64,000 nucleotides of DNA, taken from contig NZ_CP121113.1 in the NCBI RefSeq assembly GCF_029581395.1, positions 1,732,001 to 1,796,000 on the forward strand. Reading direction: 5' to 3'. Positions 10,049 to 18,754 of this stretch are shown here, piece by piece. The DNA is from Roseinatronobacter sp. S2. GTDB taxonomy: Bacteria; Pseudomonadota; Alphaproteobacteria; Rhodobacterales; Rhodobacteraceae. The position numbers and the translations under genes are program-made. Within the stretch, counting starts at the first letter, position 1, and each line of letters opens with the position of its first letter. Below the pieces are notes generated by a model that saw only the letters and a list, made by a program, of their open reading frames with translations, did not search any database and was not told where the DNA came from.

Positions 10049-10107
10049 AACAGATTTATGACGCGGACAGGCCGGACACACACGATGGCCGCTGAATCTG
10101 GTGTGAT

Positions 10108-10121
10108 TTGATCAATATCAA
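10108..10121 (+). promoter_or_regulatory. FNR/FnrL-type box in the ppk2 promoter
   Basis: TTGATCAATATCAA matches the FNR-family consensus TTGAT-N4-ATCAA exactly. A -10-like CATGAT lies at 10144-10149, which predicts a start near 10156. That places the box centre about 41-42 bases upstream, the position of a class II activating FNR site. The ppk2 start codon is at 10192. Confidence 0.75.
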
Positions 10122-10191
10122 AGACAGGTTTTCATCAATTTGCCATGATGCAACCTTGATATTTCGCCCAAACACAATTCAGGAGCAGTTA

Positions 10192-11250
10192 ATGAAAGAT
10201 GCAGTGCCAACCACGCCCGCAATTACGCCGGATCAGGACGTTCAGCAGTCCGTGGCATCTGACAATGACGCCGCAAATGAGTCCGTGCCTGATATTGATG
10301 CGGCCCCCCCGCAGGTGGTGGAACAGGAGGCCAAACCGCCCTTGCCCAAGGCAGACACGGCACAGAAGATGAAGACAGCGCCCAAGACCTACAGGTGGGT
10401 TCCCGACCCCGCTGACTTGACCACGGATGAGATTAATGCGTTTTTCGAGTCGGATCGCTACCCTTACCGCTACAAAATGCCACGGCGGACTTATGAGCAG
10501 GAAAAGGCGCGCCTTCAGGCCGAGCTGCTGAAAGTGCAGAAATGGGCCATCGATACCGGAGAGCGCTTCGTGTTCCTGTTTGAAGGGCGCGACGCTGCGG
10601 GCAAGGGCGGCACCATCAAGCGGTTCAACGAGCACCTGAACCCGCGTTTCGCGCGCGTTGTGGCACTCAACAAGCCGTCAGAACGTGAAGCGGGCCAATG
10701 GTATTTTCAACGCTATGTCGAGCATCTGCCAACATCAGGTGAAATGGTGTTTTACGACCGGTCGTGGTATAATCGCGCAGGCGTTGAACGGGTGATGGGG
10801 TTTTGCAGCCCGACAGAATATCTGGAATTCATGCGTCAGGCCCCGGAATTTGAACGCATGCTGGTGCGGTCCGGCATCCGGCTGCACAAGTTCTGGTTTT
10901 CTGTCACACCCGAAGAACAGTTGCGCCGTTTTACCGCGCGCGAAACAGACCCGCTAAAACGCTGGAAATTATCACCCATCGATAAGGCAAGTCTTGGCAA
11001 ATGGGACGAATACACCCAAGCCAAAGAAGCGATGTTCTTTTATACCGACACTGCCGATGCGCCGTGGACTGTCATCAAATCCAAAGACAAGAAACGCGCG
11101 CGGCTGGAATGCATGAAGCATTTTCTGTCCACGCTTGAGTATCCTGACAAAGACCCGGAAATCGCAAGAAAGCCTGATCCCCTGATCGTGGGGCGCGCGC
11201 GTCATGTGGTTCTGTCCGGCGCGGAACTGGGCCATGTCATGGGTGCATAA
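10192..11250 (+). CDS. ppk2: Polyphosphate kinase 2 (PPK2 family)
   Basis: The protein has 352 residues. PPK2 enzymes transfer phosphate between polyphosphate and nucleoside di- or monophosphates. The kinase core shows Walker A EGRDAAGKGG at about residues 131-140, then RFNEHLNPRFARVVALNKP, QWYFQRYVEHLP and the Walker B/lid motif FYDRSWYNRAGVERVMGFC near 188. An N-terminal extension of about 90 residues is rich in Ala, Pro, Asp and Lys. The ATG at 10192 is preceded by AGGAGCAG; an upstream in-frame ATG at 10108 falls inside the FNR-type box and is rejected. A strong terminator follows. The box suggests induction at low oxygen. Confidence 0.92.
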   Translation: MKDAVPTTPAITPDQDVQQSVASDNDAANESVPDIDAAPPQVVEQEAKPPLPKADTAQKMKTAPKTYRWVPDPADLTTDEINAFFESDRYPYRYKMPRRTYEQEKARLQAELLKVQKWAIDTGERFVFLFEGRDAAGKGGTIKRFNEHLNPRFARVVALNKPSEREAGQWYFQRYVEHLPTSGEMVFYDRSWYNRAGVERVMGFCSPTEYLEFMRQAPEFERMLVRSGIRLHKFWFSVTPEEQLRRFTARETDPLKRWKLSPIDKASLGKWDEYTQAKEAMFFYTDTADAPWTVIKSKDKKRARLECMKHFLSTLEYPDKDPEIARKPDPLIVGRARHVVLSGAELGHVMGA

Positions 11251-11269
11251 CCGGATGCGCAACCAAATG

Positions 11270-11298
11270 AAAAGGCGGGCCATCTGGCCCGCCTTTTT
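11270..11298 (+). terminator. Rho-independent terminator after ppk2
   Basis: The sequence has arms AAAAGGCGGGCC and GGCCCGCCTTTT around the loop ATCT, ending in a run of T. The symmetric A-run means it can also end the minus-strand small gene at 11328-11504. Confidence 0.88.
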
Positions 11299-11327
11299 CG
11301 ACAGCTTGCATCGCCCGTGACGGGCAA

Positions 11328-11504
11328 TCAGGCTTTGCTGGTGCCGTGGTCGTTTGCGTGCTGTGCCGTGTGAAACTGGGCCACAAGACGTGCCCAGCCT
11401 TTGCGGATACCTGCCTTAATGTATGCTGCGCGCAGGCGGCGGGCGTCTTGCTCCAGACGGGTCACGTCCAGAATTGTCGGTGCTTCATCGTGAAGTTGTG
11501 TCAT
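11328..11504 (-). CDS. Small protein of unknown function, RSP_7527/DUF1127-like helix
   Basis: A 58-residue protein starting MTQLHDEAPTILDVTRLEQD. The centre LEQDARRLRAAYIKAGIRKG is a basic amphipathic helix resembling small alphaproteobacterial proteins of the RSP_7527/DUF1127 kind, but the match is short. The ATG at 11504 has AAGGCTT seven bases upstream; a longer in-frame start at 11558 adds an unsupported N terminus. It stands alone, divergent from edd, and ends at the bidirectional terminator shared with ppk2. Confidence 0.55.
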   Translation of the reverse strand: MTQLHDEAPTILDVTRLEQDARRLRAAYIKAGIRKGWARLVAQFHTAQHANDHGTSKA

Positions 11505-11630
11505 TTTGTAAGCCTTGCCATAGTGTTTGTCTGTTGCATCAAGAAATAGACGCTGCATCGCAGCATTGCGAGGGACAATACGGAAAGCCCGTTATGCAAC
11601 CAGTGCATTCCTGTTCACATCGCTTGCCAC

Positions 11631-11642
11631 GTTAGCGCTAAC
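11631..11642 (+). promoter_or_regulatory. LacI-type operator upstream of edd
   Basis: GTTAGCGCTAAC is a perfect 12-base palindrome with a central CG, the hallmark of LacI-family operators. It lies 69 bases before the edd start, next to a possible promoter. A gluconate or sugar-acid responsive LacI regulator is a plausible ligand, but no such gene is in the window. Confidence 0.6.
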
Positions 11643-11710
11643 TGTTTATACGAAGGCAGGACACTGAACTTACGCCCGCGCGCATACCGCGCCAGCCAAT
11701 CGGAGGGATC

Positions 11711-13516
11711 ATGCCAATCAATTCCGGGATAGAAGCCGTCACGGACAGAATTCGCAACCGTTCGGCCGCGCGAAGGGCGCAGTATATGGACCGGATGCGC
11801 GCCGCTGCTGATGCCGGACCCGTGCGTGCGCATCTGTCTTGTGGCAATCAGGCCCATGCCTATGCCGCCATGCAGGACGACAAGGAAAATCTGGCCACAG
11901 GCCGCGCGCCCAATCTGGGCATTGTCACGGCCTATAATGACATGCTGTCGGCGCATCAGCCGTTTCAGGCCTATCCCGATATCATCCGTGCCGCGGCGCG
12001 TGCAGCTGGCGGCACTGCGCAGGTTGCAGGCGGTGTGCCTGCCATGTGTGACGGTGTCACCCAAGGTCAGCCCGGCATGGAATTGTCGCTGTTTTCGCGC
12101 GATGTGATTGCCTTGTCGGCGGGCGTTGCCATGTCGCATAACTGTTTTGATGCGGCTGTGTGGCTTGGGGTTTGTGACAAAATCGTGCCGGGGCTTATCA
12201 TTGCGGCGGCAACTTTTGGCCATGTGCCATCGGTGTTTATTCCTGCCGGTCCCATGACCAGTGGCTTGCCGAATGATGAAAAGTCAAAAATCCGTCAGCA
12301 ATTCGCCCAAGGTGAAATCGGGCGCGAAGACCTGATGAAGGCCGAAATGGCCAGTTATCACGGCCCGGGCACCTGCACATTCTATGGCACCGCCAATACA
12401 AATCAGATGCTGATGGAATTCATGGGCCTGCATCTGCCGGGCACCAGCTTCGTCAACCCGGGCACGCCACTGCGCGAGGCACTGACAGTCGCTGCGACCG
12501 AACGCGCGCTGGCCATTACTGCGCTTGGCAATGATTACCGCCCCGCCAGTCAGGTGCTGGATGAACGTGCTTTCGTGAATGGAATTGTTGGGTTGATGGC
12601 CACGGGCGGGTCCACCAATCTGGTGCTGCATCTGCCCGCGATGGCGCGCGCGGCAGGTATTGAACTGACCTTGCAGGATTTCGCCGATATCTCGGATATG
12701 GTGCCGTTGATGGCCAAGGTTTATCCCAACGGTCTTGCCGATGTGAACCATTTTCACGCTGCAGGCGGGCTGGGCTTCATGATTGGTGAATTGCTGGATG
12801 CGGGCCTGCTGCATGATGATGTGTGCACCATCGCGGGTGACGGGCTGGCACGCTATGCGCAGGAACCCAAACTGCATAACGGCGCGCTGGTCTGGGAGGA
12901 TGGCGCGGGACATACGCTGAATGACCGCATTCTGCGCCCCGCTGCGCAGGCGTTCCAGAAATCAGGCGGGCTGAAGCAACTGACGGGCAATCTGGGGCAG
13001 GGGGTGATCAAGACCTCGGCGGTGGACCCGTCGCGCCATGTGATCACGGCGCGTGCGCGCGTGTTTCACGAACAGGCAGCGGTCAAGGCGGCGTTTCAGG
13101 CGGGCGAATTTACCGAAGATACCATTGTCGTGGTGCGTTTTCAGGGACCTGCCGCCAATGGCATGCCGGAATTGCATTCACTGACGCCCATTCTGGCTGT
13201 GCTGCAAGATCGCGGGCTGAAAATGGCATTGGTCACCGACGGGCGCATGTCGGGGGCAAGTGGCAAGGTGCCGGCGGCAATTCATGTGGCCCCCGAAGCG
13301 GCCAAGGGGGGACCGCTGGCGCGGGTTCAGGACGGTGATATGATGCGCCTTGATGCGGTCACCGGACGTCTGGATGTGCTGGAAGAGGGCTTTGACGCAC
13401 GCACGCCTGTCACGGCAGACCTGTCCGCGAATGAATTCGGGCTGGGGCGGGAAATGTTCGCAGCCTTCCGACAGGCGGTGGGCGATTCAACCGAAGGGGC
13501 GGCGGTCGTCGTCTGA
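11711..13516 (+). CDS. edd: Phosphogluconate dehydratase
   Basis: A 601-residue [4Fe-4S] dehydratase of the IlvD/Edd family that converts 6-phosphogluconate to 2-keto-3-deoxy-6-phosphogluconate in the Entner-Doudoroff pathway. [29 protein letters not shown] and [20 protein letters not shown] contain the cluster-binding cysteines. [21 protein letters not shown] distinguishes Edd from dihydroxyacid dehydratase, and the length equals that of E. coli Edd. The start ATG follows CGGAGGG. The aldolase gene eda is not in the window. A LacI-type palindrome upstream suggests substrate induction. Confidence 0.95.
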   Translation: MPINSGIEAVTDRIRNRSAARRAQYMDRMRAAADAGPVRAHLSCGNQAHAYAAMQDDKENLATGRAPNLGIVTAYNDMLSAHQPFQAYPDIIRAAARAAGGTAQVAGGVPAMCDGVTQGQPGMELSLFSRDVIALSAGVAMSHNCFDAAVWLGVCDKIVPGLIIAAATFGHVPSVFIPAGPMTSGLPNDEKSKIRQQFAQGEIGREDLMKAEMASYHGPGTCTFYGTANTNQMLMEFMGLHLPGTSFVNPGTPLREALTVAATERALAITALGNDYRPASQVLDERAFVNGIVGLMATGGSTNLVLHLPAMARAAGIELTLQDFADISDMVPLMAKVYPNGLADVNHFHAAGGLGFMIGELLDAGLLHDDVCTIAGDGLARYAQEPKLHNGALVWEDGAGHTLNDRILRPAAQAFQKSGGLKQLTGNLGQGVIKTSAVDPSRHVITARARVFHEQAAVKAAFQAGEFTEDTIVVVRFQGPAANGMPELHSLTPILAVLQDRGLKMALVTDGRMSGASGKVPAAIHVAPEAAKGGPLARVQDGDMMRLDAVTGRLDVLEEGFDARTPVTADLSANEFGLGREMFAAFRQAVGDSTEGAAVVV

Positions 13517-13580
13517 CGGGGCGTCGCAATCGGGCGCGCAGCCCAGCGGGCGGGGGGGACCGGAGGGCGCAAGTCCCGAC

Positions 13581-13616
13581 GCGCGCCGTGGCCCCCTCAA
13601 TGGGGGCAAGGCGCGC
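13581..13616. terminator. Large hairpin between edd and the M48 peptidase gene
   Basis: The outer arms GCGCGCC (13581-13587) and GGCGCGC (13610-13616) enclose inner arms GCCCCC and GGGGGC around TCAAT. There is no clear T-run, so it is either a bidirectional transcription barrier or an mRNA-stabilising hairpin between convergent genes. Confidence 0.5.
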
Positions 13617-13640
13617 CCCCCTTCCAAGGTAAAGAAACGG

Positions 13641-14336
13641 CTACAGGCGCTTGGGCGCAATTTCCCAACGGGCCTCGTTCTCCTCTATGGCGCGAATGCG
13701 TTCTGCGGTTTTAGGATGGCTCATCAGCCATGCGGGCATCCCGCCGCCCATACCAGTCAGGGTTTCCAGCTTGCGAAACAGGTCTTTTTGCGGCGCGGTG
13801 CCGATCTCGGCCTTGACCAGTAGCGCAGATGCATAGGCATCCGCTTCATATTCGTCATTGCGGCTTAATTTTGCGGCCAGAACAGACACCAGAAAATTCG
13901 CAATGATCACACCCAAGCCCGGCAAAAAGCGGTTGAACACCGTGGCCAGCGCCATGCGCACGGCATTTGTTCCCGAAAAATCGATCATGCGCTTGCGCGA
14001 ATGTCCCAGCGCCACATGCCCCAGCTCATGCGCAATGACACTTGCCAGTTCTTCTGCCGTAACCTCTCCCTGACGGTATTTGTTATAGAATCCGCGGGTG
14101 ATGAAAATGCGCCCGTCGGGTGCTGCCAGCCCGTTCACCGGCTCGATTTCATAGATATGAACCTTGATATGATCGACGCCCACTGCCTTTGCAAAGCGGT
14201 CGGTCAACCGTTTCAGCCGCGCATCGGCCAGCGGAGAGGATTTCTCATCCAGCTCTTGTTTGGTACGCCAGCTTGAAAACCAGTACATCACCAGTCCATA
14301 TGCCAGCAGGATCAGAATAGGGGCAAGTTTCAACAT
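13641..14336 (-). CDS. M48-family zinc metalloprotease (HtpX/Ste24-like)
   Basis: A 231-residue membrane-anchored peptidase. An N-terminal hydrophobic segment MLKLAPILILLAYGLVMYWF is followed by the catalytic HELGH near residue 103 (in SVIAHELGHVALGH) and the third zinc ligand Glu in NDEYEADAYA. A second hydrophobic stretch, FLPGLGVIIANFLVSVLAA, lies between them. Such proteases take part in envelope protein quality control. The start at 14336 is chosen because it begins at the membrane anchor; longer in-frame starts run into the upstream ZIP gene with no family similarity. It follows the ZIP gene by 38 bases and may be co-transcribed. Confidence 0.85.
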   Translation of the reverse strand: MLKLAPILILLAYGLVMYWFSSWRTKQELDEKSSPLADARLKRLTDRFAKAVGVDHIKVHIYEIEPVNGLAAPDGRIFITRGFYNKYRQGEVTAEELASVIAHELGHVALGHSRKRMIDFSGTNAVRMALATVFNRFLPGLGVIIANFLVSVLAAKLSRNDEYEADAYASALLVKAEIGTAPQKDLFRKLETLTGMGGGMPAWLMSHPKTAERIRAIEENEARWEIAPKRL

Positions 14337-14374
14337 ATGCAGAATATGGGGCGCGTGCAGGGCATAGGCAATGC

Positions 14375-15118
14375 CTATCCGCCCAGAACAAGTGTCAGGC
14401 CCATCATCACCGTAAAAGAAAGTGTGACAATGACGCCGGTTGTCGCGTGCTCCACCCCCTCGCGTGCGTCTGGCAGAAGTTCCGAGAAGATCATCCAAAG
14501 CATGGCCCCTGCGGCAAGCCCCAAACCGACTGGCAAAAACGGCGCAAAACTTAGCACAAACAAAAAGGCAGGGACCGCCAGTAGCGGCTGCGGCATAGAT
14601 GACAGGATTGCCCACCGGGCCGCCTTGCCGACACTTGCGCCGCGCGGCACCATGATCAGCGCGATGGCAAGCCCTTCGGGCACGTTATGCAGCGCAATTG
14701 CGATGGTGATGAAATCGCCCAGTTCCCGCCCGCTGCCATAGGCCACGCCCACCCCCACACCTTCGGCGGCGGAATGCATGGTCATGACCCCCATGATCAA
14801 CAGGATCTTCAGCCCGTCCGCGCCTTGGACATTGGCAATGCTGACATCGGTGCGCGTGTCCAGAACCCGTTTTGCCAGCCATATGCCGATTAATCCCAGA
14901 ACCAGCCCGATCAGCGTGCGAAAGCCCGAAAACTCAAACCCTTCGCTAATCAGGCTGAAGGTCGCGGCCAGCATCAGCCCTGCGGCGAGGGCGTTGCCAT
15001 AGGCCAGCGCACGCGGGGTGACATTGCGCATCGCGACAAGCGGCAAGGCGCCAAGTCCGGTCGCAACTGCGGTGACGGTGGCGGCAAGGAATACCAGCAG
15101 GGTGGTTGGGTCGGACAC
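14375..15118 (-). CDS. ZIP-family divalent metal transporter
   Basis: The protein has 247 residues and about eight membrane helices. The metal-binding motifs of ZIP helices 4 and 5 are present: HSAAEGVGVGVA and HNVPEGLAIALI. ZIP proteins import Zn2+, Fe2+ or Mn2+. The start is a GTG (15118), since no ATG lies near the beginning of the first helix. A TTGACG -35 (15174-15169) and a -10-like TAAGTT (15150-15145) lie upstream, and the -10 is overlapped by an Irr-type palindrome. Iron is therefore a plausible substrate or signal, although zinc is equally common in the family. Confidence 0.88.
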   Translation of the reverse strand: MSDPTTLLVFLAATVTAVATGLGALPLVAMRNVTPRALAYGNALAAGLMLAATFSLISEGFEFSGFRTLIGLVLGLIGIWLAKRVLDTRTDVSIANVQGADGLKILLIMGVMTMHSAAEGVGVGVAYGSGRELGDFITIAIALHNVPEGLAIALIMVPRGASVGKAARWAILSSMPQPLLAVPAFLFVLSFAPFLPVGLGLAAGAMLWMIFSELLPDAREGVEHATTGVIVTLSFTVMMGLTLVLGG

Positions 15119-15131
15119 AGGTGAACCATAT

Positions 15132-15146
15132 TTAGAATAATTCTAA
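15132..15146 (-). promoter_or_regulatory. Irr/ICE-type palindrome over the ZIP promoter
   Basis: TTAGAATAATTCTAA is a perfect 15-base palindrome around a central A. It matches the iron control element bound by Irr in alphaproteobacteria (TTAGAA-N3-TTCTAA). It overlaps the candidate -10 (15150-15145) and the predicted start of transcription of the ZIP gene, an arrangement that would repress. Confidence 0.7.
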
Positions 15147-15451
15147 CTTACGTCCATTCTACTGGTATCGTCAAGTGCGGACAGGCGGATTTCACAGATT
15201 GCACGCCAGTTCGGCAGCTCTGGCAGGGGGGCGCGCGACCGTTTTGACCATAAATGCCGCAGGTGCATATGAATTGTCACATCAATGTTGTCTGAACGCG
15301 CTAAAAACCATCCTGCGACATTTGGTGTATCATAAAGACTTGCCAGATGGATTGCCCTATATATAGTCCAACTCACGGCGTAAGGAGTTTTTGCGCCACA
15401 GCCCCTGCGGGGTGCGAACCCTTGGGGGGTGCCAATACGGAGGCGGCACCT
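15147..15451. other. Region between the ZIP and HNH genes
   Basis: About 300 bases divide two divergent genes. On the minus strand it holds the ZIP promoter. On the plus strand TATATATAG at about 15358-15366 is a -10-like element for the HNH gene. An antisense reading frame at 15143-15376 has no ribosome site and overlaps the Irr-type box, so it is not called as a gene. Confidence 0.5.
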
Positions 15452-16036
15452 ATGGATGGTGATTTCAGAACTGATTTTGTGCGTGATCCGGTGTGCCTGC
15501 GGAATTTCCCGGCATTGGTGCTGAATGCAGATTACAGGCCGCTGTCCTATTACCCCTTGTCGCTATGGCCGTGGCAGGATGCTGTAAAGGCGGTGTTTCT
15601 GGACCGCGTCGACATTCTGGCCGAATACGATCAGGTTGTGCGCAGCCAGCGCATGGAAATTCGGGTGCCGTCGGTGGTCGTGCTGCGCGATTTTGTCAAA
15701 CCCCGCAAGCGTGTCGCCTTCACACGGTTCAACCTGTTCCTGCGCGATGAATTTTCATGCCAGTATTGCGGCGCGCGCAATGACCTGACATTCGACCATG
15801 TTGTGCCGCGCAAACTGGGTGGGGTGACAAGCTGGGAAAATGTGGTCGCGGCCTGCGCACCCTGCAATCTGGCGAAAGGGTCCAAAACCTTGCGGGACTC
15901 AGGGCTGAAGCTGCGCCAGACACCTTACCGCCCCGATGCCGAAACCCTGCGCAACCTTGGCCGCCGTTTTCCGCCGAACCATTTGCACGACAGTTGGCTG
16001 GATTACCTGTATTGGGACACCGAGCTGGAGGCCTGA
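15452..16036 (+). CDS. HNH endonuclease
   Basis: A 194-residue protein with a C-terminal HNH nuclease fold. CQYCG (Cys103, Cys106), LTFDHVVPRKLGG, WENVVAACAPCNLAKG (two further Cys) supply the structural zinc site and the catalytic His. The N-terminal part (LNADYRPLSYYPLSLWPWQDAVKAV) is the typical lead-in of a family of stand-alone HNH proteins common in Rhodobacteraceae and cyanobacteria, whose role is not settled. The start ATG is preceded by CGGAGGCGG. It is a single gene with no methylase or mobile element beside it, so restriction is not implied. Confidence 0.88.
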   Translation: MDGDFRTDFVRDPVCLRNFPALVLNADYRPLSYYPLSLWPWQDAVKAVFLDRVDILAEYDQVVRSQRMEIRVPSVVVLRDFVKPRKRVAFTRFNLFLRDEFSCQYCGARNDLTFDHVVPRKLGGVTSWENVVAACAPCNLAKGSKTLRDSGLKLRQTPYRPDAETLRNLGRRFPPNHLHDSWLDYLYWDTELEA

Positions 16037-16173
16037 CAAAAAACGCACGCCGTAGCGTTCGGAAAATGCACAGAAAAGCCGCACTCTGACCGCGCTGCGC
16101 TGCAATGCAGCAAGGTGTTTTCCTTTTCGGGTTGCGCAAGATGTATCTTTTCGCGTAACAGCAGGTCAAATAG

Positions 16174-16244
16174 CATGGACCCGGTGCAAGTCCGGGTGGC
16201 TCTTCCGGCCGCTGATCCGCCGGATAACCTGAACAACCACCATG
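16174..16244 (+). ncRNA. Structured cis-regulatory RNA leader of sulP (candidate sul1-type RNA)
   Basis: Three helices can be drawn directly. An outer stem pairs CATGG (16174-16178) with CCATG (16240-16244). Inside it one hairpin pairs ACCCGG (16179-16184) with CCGGGT (16192-16197), and another pairs TCCGGC (16204-16209) with GCCGGA (16219-16224). This makes a three-way junction ending 49 bases before the sulP ATG. Alphaproteobacterial sulfate-transporter genes are known to carry a conserved leader called sul1 RNA. I propose this as a member on position and structure only, since the published consensus could not be compared here. Confidence 0.6.
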
Positions 16245-16293
16245 AAAAGCCGGAGTGCTGTCGCTCAGTCTATTCCGGTCAGGAACCCAATAC

Positions 16294-17784
16294 ATGATTA
16301 CACTTGATGCTTACCGCGCACAGTGGTTCGGCAATGTGCGCGGCGATCTTATCGCCGGTCTTGTCGTGGCACTGGCCCTTATTCCCGAAGCAATTGCCTT
16401 CTCCATCATCGCGGGCGTTGACCCCAAAGTTGGGCTTTATGCCAGTTTCTCCATCGCGGTTCTGATTGCCTTTACCGGCGGCAGGCCGGGCATGATTTCG
16501 GCGGCCACGGCTGCGACAGCGGTGCTGATGGTCACGCTGGTGCGCGATCACGGGCTGGAATACCTGTTGGCGGCCACGGTGCTGGCGGGGCTGTTGCAGA
16601 TTGGCGCAGGCATCCTGAAGCTGGGGTTCATCATGCGCTATGTGTCGAAATCGGTGATGACCGGCTTCGTTAATGCGCTGGCGATCCTGATCTTTCTGGC
16701 GCAACTGCCGGAACTGGACCCGCGCGACGTATCGTGGATCACTTATGTTCTGGTCGCAGCAGGGCTTGGCATCATCTACGGGCTGCCGCTTCTGACCAAG
16801 GCAATTCCGTCGCCGCTGGTGACGATTGTGGTGCTGACGATTGTGGCGATTGTGCTGGGGCTGGATGTGCGCACCGTTGGCGATATGGGCGAATTGCCCG
16901 ACACGCTGCCGGTGTTTCTGATCCCCGATATTCCGCTGACTTTCGAGACACTGATGATCATTCTGCCCTATTCGGTGGCCGTCGCGGTTGTGGGCCTGCT
17001 GGAAAGCCTGATGACGCAGAATATCGTTGATGACCTGACCGACACCAAATCGAACCGCGATCAGGAATGCATCGGGCAGGGTATTTCCAACACCGCCACC
17101 GGCTTTATCGGTGGCATGGCGGGGTGCGCGATGATCGGGCAAAGCATCATCAACGTCAAATCCGGCGGGCGGGGGCGGTTGTCGTCTTTTGCAGCAGGGG
17201 TCTATCTGTTGTTCATGATCCTTGTGCTGGGTGATCTGGTCAGCCGGATTCCCATGGCCGCCCTTGTCGCGGTGATGATCATGGTGGCCATCGGCACATT
17301 CTCCTGGTCGTCGATCAAGGCGCTGAAGGTGCATCCGCGCTCCAGCTCCATCGTGATGATCGCGACTGTGGTGACGGTGGTGTATACCCATAACCTTGCC
17401 ATCGGTGTGCTGGTCGGCGTGTTGTTGTCGGGCATTTTCTTTGCGGGCAAAATCGCGCAGCTGTTTACCATGCGCACGGAAATTTCGCGTGATGGCCGCA
17501 CCCGCACCTATATCGTCGAGGGGCAGTTGTTCTATGGCTCGGTCGAGGATTTCATGAATGCCTTTGATTTCCGTGAAACGCTGGACCGTGTCGTCATTGA
17601 TGTCAGCCGTGCGCATATCTGGGATATCTCTTCCGTTCAGGCGCTGGACATGGCAATCCTTAAATTCCGCCGTGACGGGGCCGAAGTTGACGTGATCGGC
17701 ATGAATGAAGCGACAGAAACCATCGTTGACAAGCTTGCCATTCATGACAAGCCCGGCGCGATGGACAAGCTGATGTCGCATTGA
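16294..17784 (+). CDS. SulP-family anion transporter with STAS domain
   Basis: The protein has 496 residues. The transmembrane part begins [25 protein letters not shown], the SulP signature, and carries about 12 hydrophobic segments up to residue 400. A C-terminal STAS domain (about residues 405-490, [21 protein letters not shown] to [18 protein letters not shown]) follows. SulP proteins move sulfate, bicarbonate or other small anions with H+ or Na+. The ATG at 16294 follows AGGAACC and lies just after the structured leader. A universal stress protein gene follows within 13 bases, which suggests joint regulation. Sulfate versus bicarbonate cannot be decided. Confidence 0.92.
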   Translation: MITLDAYRAQWFGNVRGDLIAGLVVALALIPEAIAFSIIAGVDPKVGLYASFSIAVLIAFTGGRPGMISAATAATAVLMVTLVRDHGLEYLLAATVLAGLLQIGAGILKLGFIMRYVSKSVMTGFVNALAILIFLAQLPELDPRDVSWITYVLVAAGLGIIYGLPLLTKAIPSPLVTIVVLTIVAIVLGLDVRTVGDMGELPDTLPVFLIPDIPLTFETLMIILPYSVAVAVVGLLESLMTQNIVDDLTDTKSNRDQECIGQGISNTATGFIGGMAGCAMIGQSIINVKSGGRGRLSSFAAGVYLLFMILVLGDLVSRIPMAALVAVMIMVAIGTFSWSSIKALKVHPRSSSIVMIATVVTVVYTHNLAIGVLVGVLLSGIFFAGKIAQLFTMRTEISRDGRTRTYIVEGQLFYGSVEDFMNAFDFRETLDRVVIDVSRAHIWDISSVQALDMAILKFRRDGAEVDVIGMNEATETIVDKLAIHDKPGAMDKLMSH

Positions 17785-17797
17785 AGGGGGACATGAC

Positions 17798-18661
17798 ATG
17801 ACTGACCAACCACAGAAAATCGTGGCCCTTATTGATGGGTCTGTCTATTCGGCCAGCGTGTGCGAACATGCCGCGTGGATTTCACAGCGCACGGATGCGC
17901 CTGTCGAATTGCTGCATGTGCTGGGCCGCCGTGACGCGCCGGAAAAGACGGACCTGTCCGGCGCCATCGCCCTTGGCGCGCGCTCGGCCCTGCTGGCCGA
18001 ACTGGCCGAACTGGATGCACAACGCGCCAAACTGATCAGCCACCGCGGCCGCGCCATACTGGAAGATGCGCGCGCCATTCTGGACAAGGCGGGTGTCAGC
18101 GAAATTACAACCCGCTTGCGTCAGGGCGATGTGGTCGAAACGGTCAGCGAGGTCGAAAAGGATGCCCGCGTTGTCATGGTCGGCAAACGTGGCGAAGCGG
18201 CGGATTTTGCCAAGGGCCATCTGGGGTCCAATCTGGAACGCATTATCCGTGCCAGCACCAAGCCTGTCTTTGTCGCCTCGCGCGCGTTCAAGCCCATCGA
18301 AAAGGTGCTGGTGGCTTATGATGGCGGCGTATCGTCCATGAAGGCCGTTGATCACATCGCCCGCAGCCCGCTGTTTCAGGGGCTTTCGGTGCATGTTGTC
18401 ACTGTGGGCACTGCCACCGCAGAGGTCAAGAAAGGGCTGGACGACGCAAAAGCGCTGCTGAAGGCCGCAGGGATCAACGCGGAAACATCTGTCATTGCGG
18501 GCCAGCCGGAAACAGCCCTTGGCAAACTGGTGGACGAGGCGGGCTTTGATATGCTGGTCATGGGCGCTTACGGCCATTCGCGCATCCGCAGTCTGATCAT
18601 CGGGTCCACCACCACGGAAATGATCCGCTCGTGCAAGGTGCCCGTGGTGCTGATGCGCTGA
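17798..18661 (+). CDS. Tandem-domain universal stress protein
   Basis: A 287-residue cytoplasmic protein with two UspA-like domains (about residues 5-145 and 155-287). Each has a nucleotide-binding motif of the G-x2-G-x9-G-S/T type: GKRGEAADFAKGHLGS in the first and GAYGHSRIRSLIIGSTT in the second. The start follows AAGGGGGAC. It lies 13 bases after sulP. Paired sulP-usp genes are frequent, and the stress protein may modulate the transporter, but that is inference. A terminator follows directly. Confidence 0.92.
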   Translation: MTDQPQKIVALIDGSVYSASVCEHAAWISQRTDAPVELLHVLGRRDAPEKTDLSGAIALGARSALLAELAELDAQRAKLISHRGRAILEDARAILDKAGVSEITTRLRQGDVVETVSEVEKDARVVMVGKRGEAADFAKGHLGSNLERIIRASTKPVFVASRAFKPIEKVLVAYDGGVSSMKAVDHIARSPLFQGLSVHVVTVGTATAEVKKGLDDAKALLKAAGINAETSVIAGQPETALGKLVDEAGFDMLVMGAYGHSRIRSLIIGSTTTEMIRSCKVPVVLMR

Positions 18662-18674
18662 TCTGCCAAAGTTG

Positions 18675-18701
18675 AAAGCCGCCCTGTTCAAGGCGGCTTT
18701 T
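18675..18701 (+). terminator. Terminator after the sulP-usp operon
   Basis: The arms AAAGCCGCC and GGCGGCTTT enclose CTGTTCAA, with a further T. It separates the operon from the convergent Hen1-like gene. Confidence 0.85.
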
Positions 18702-18754
18702 GCTGCTATGCGCGGCCTTTGTTCACACCATAGCAGGCCTTTGGCCGTGCCAGC

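Noticed and set aside
15143..15376. 77-codon minus-strand frame upstream of the ZIP gene
   Set aside because: It would start at a GTG without a ribosome site and overlaps the Irr-type box and ZIP promoter.
16279..17799. 506-codon minus-strand frame opposite sulP
   Set aside because: It is fully antisense to a clear transporter gene, rich in His, Gln and Arg as expected of an antisense frame, and without a plausible start site.
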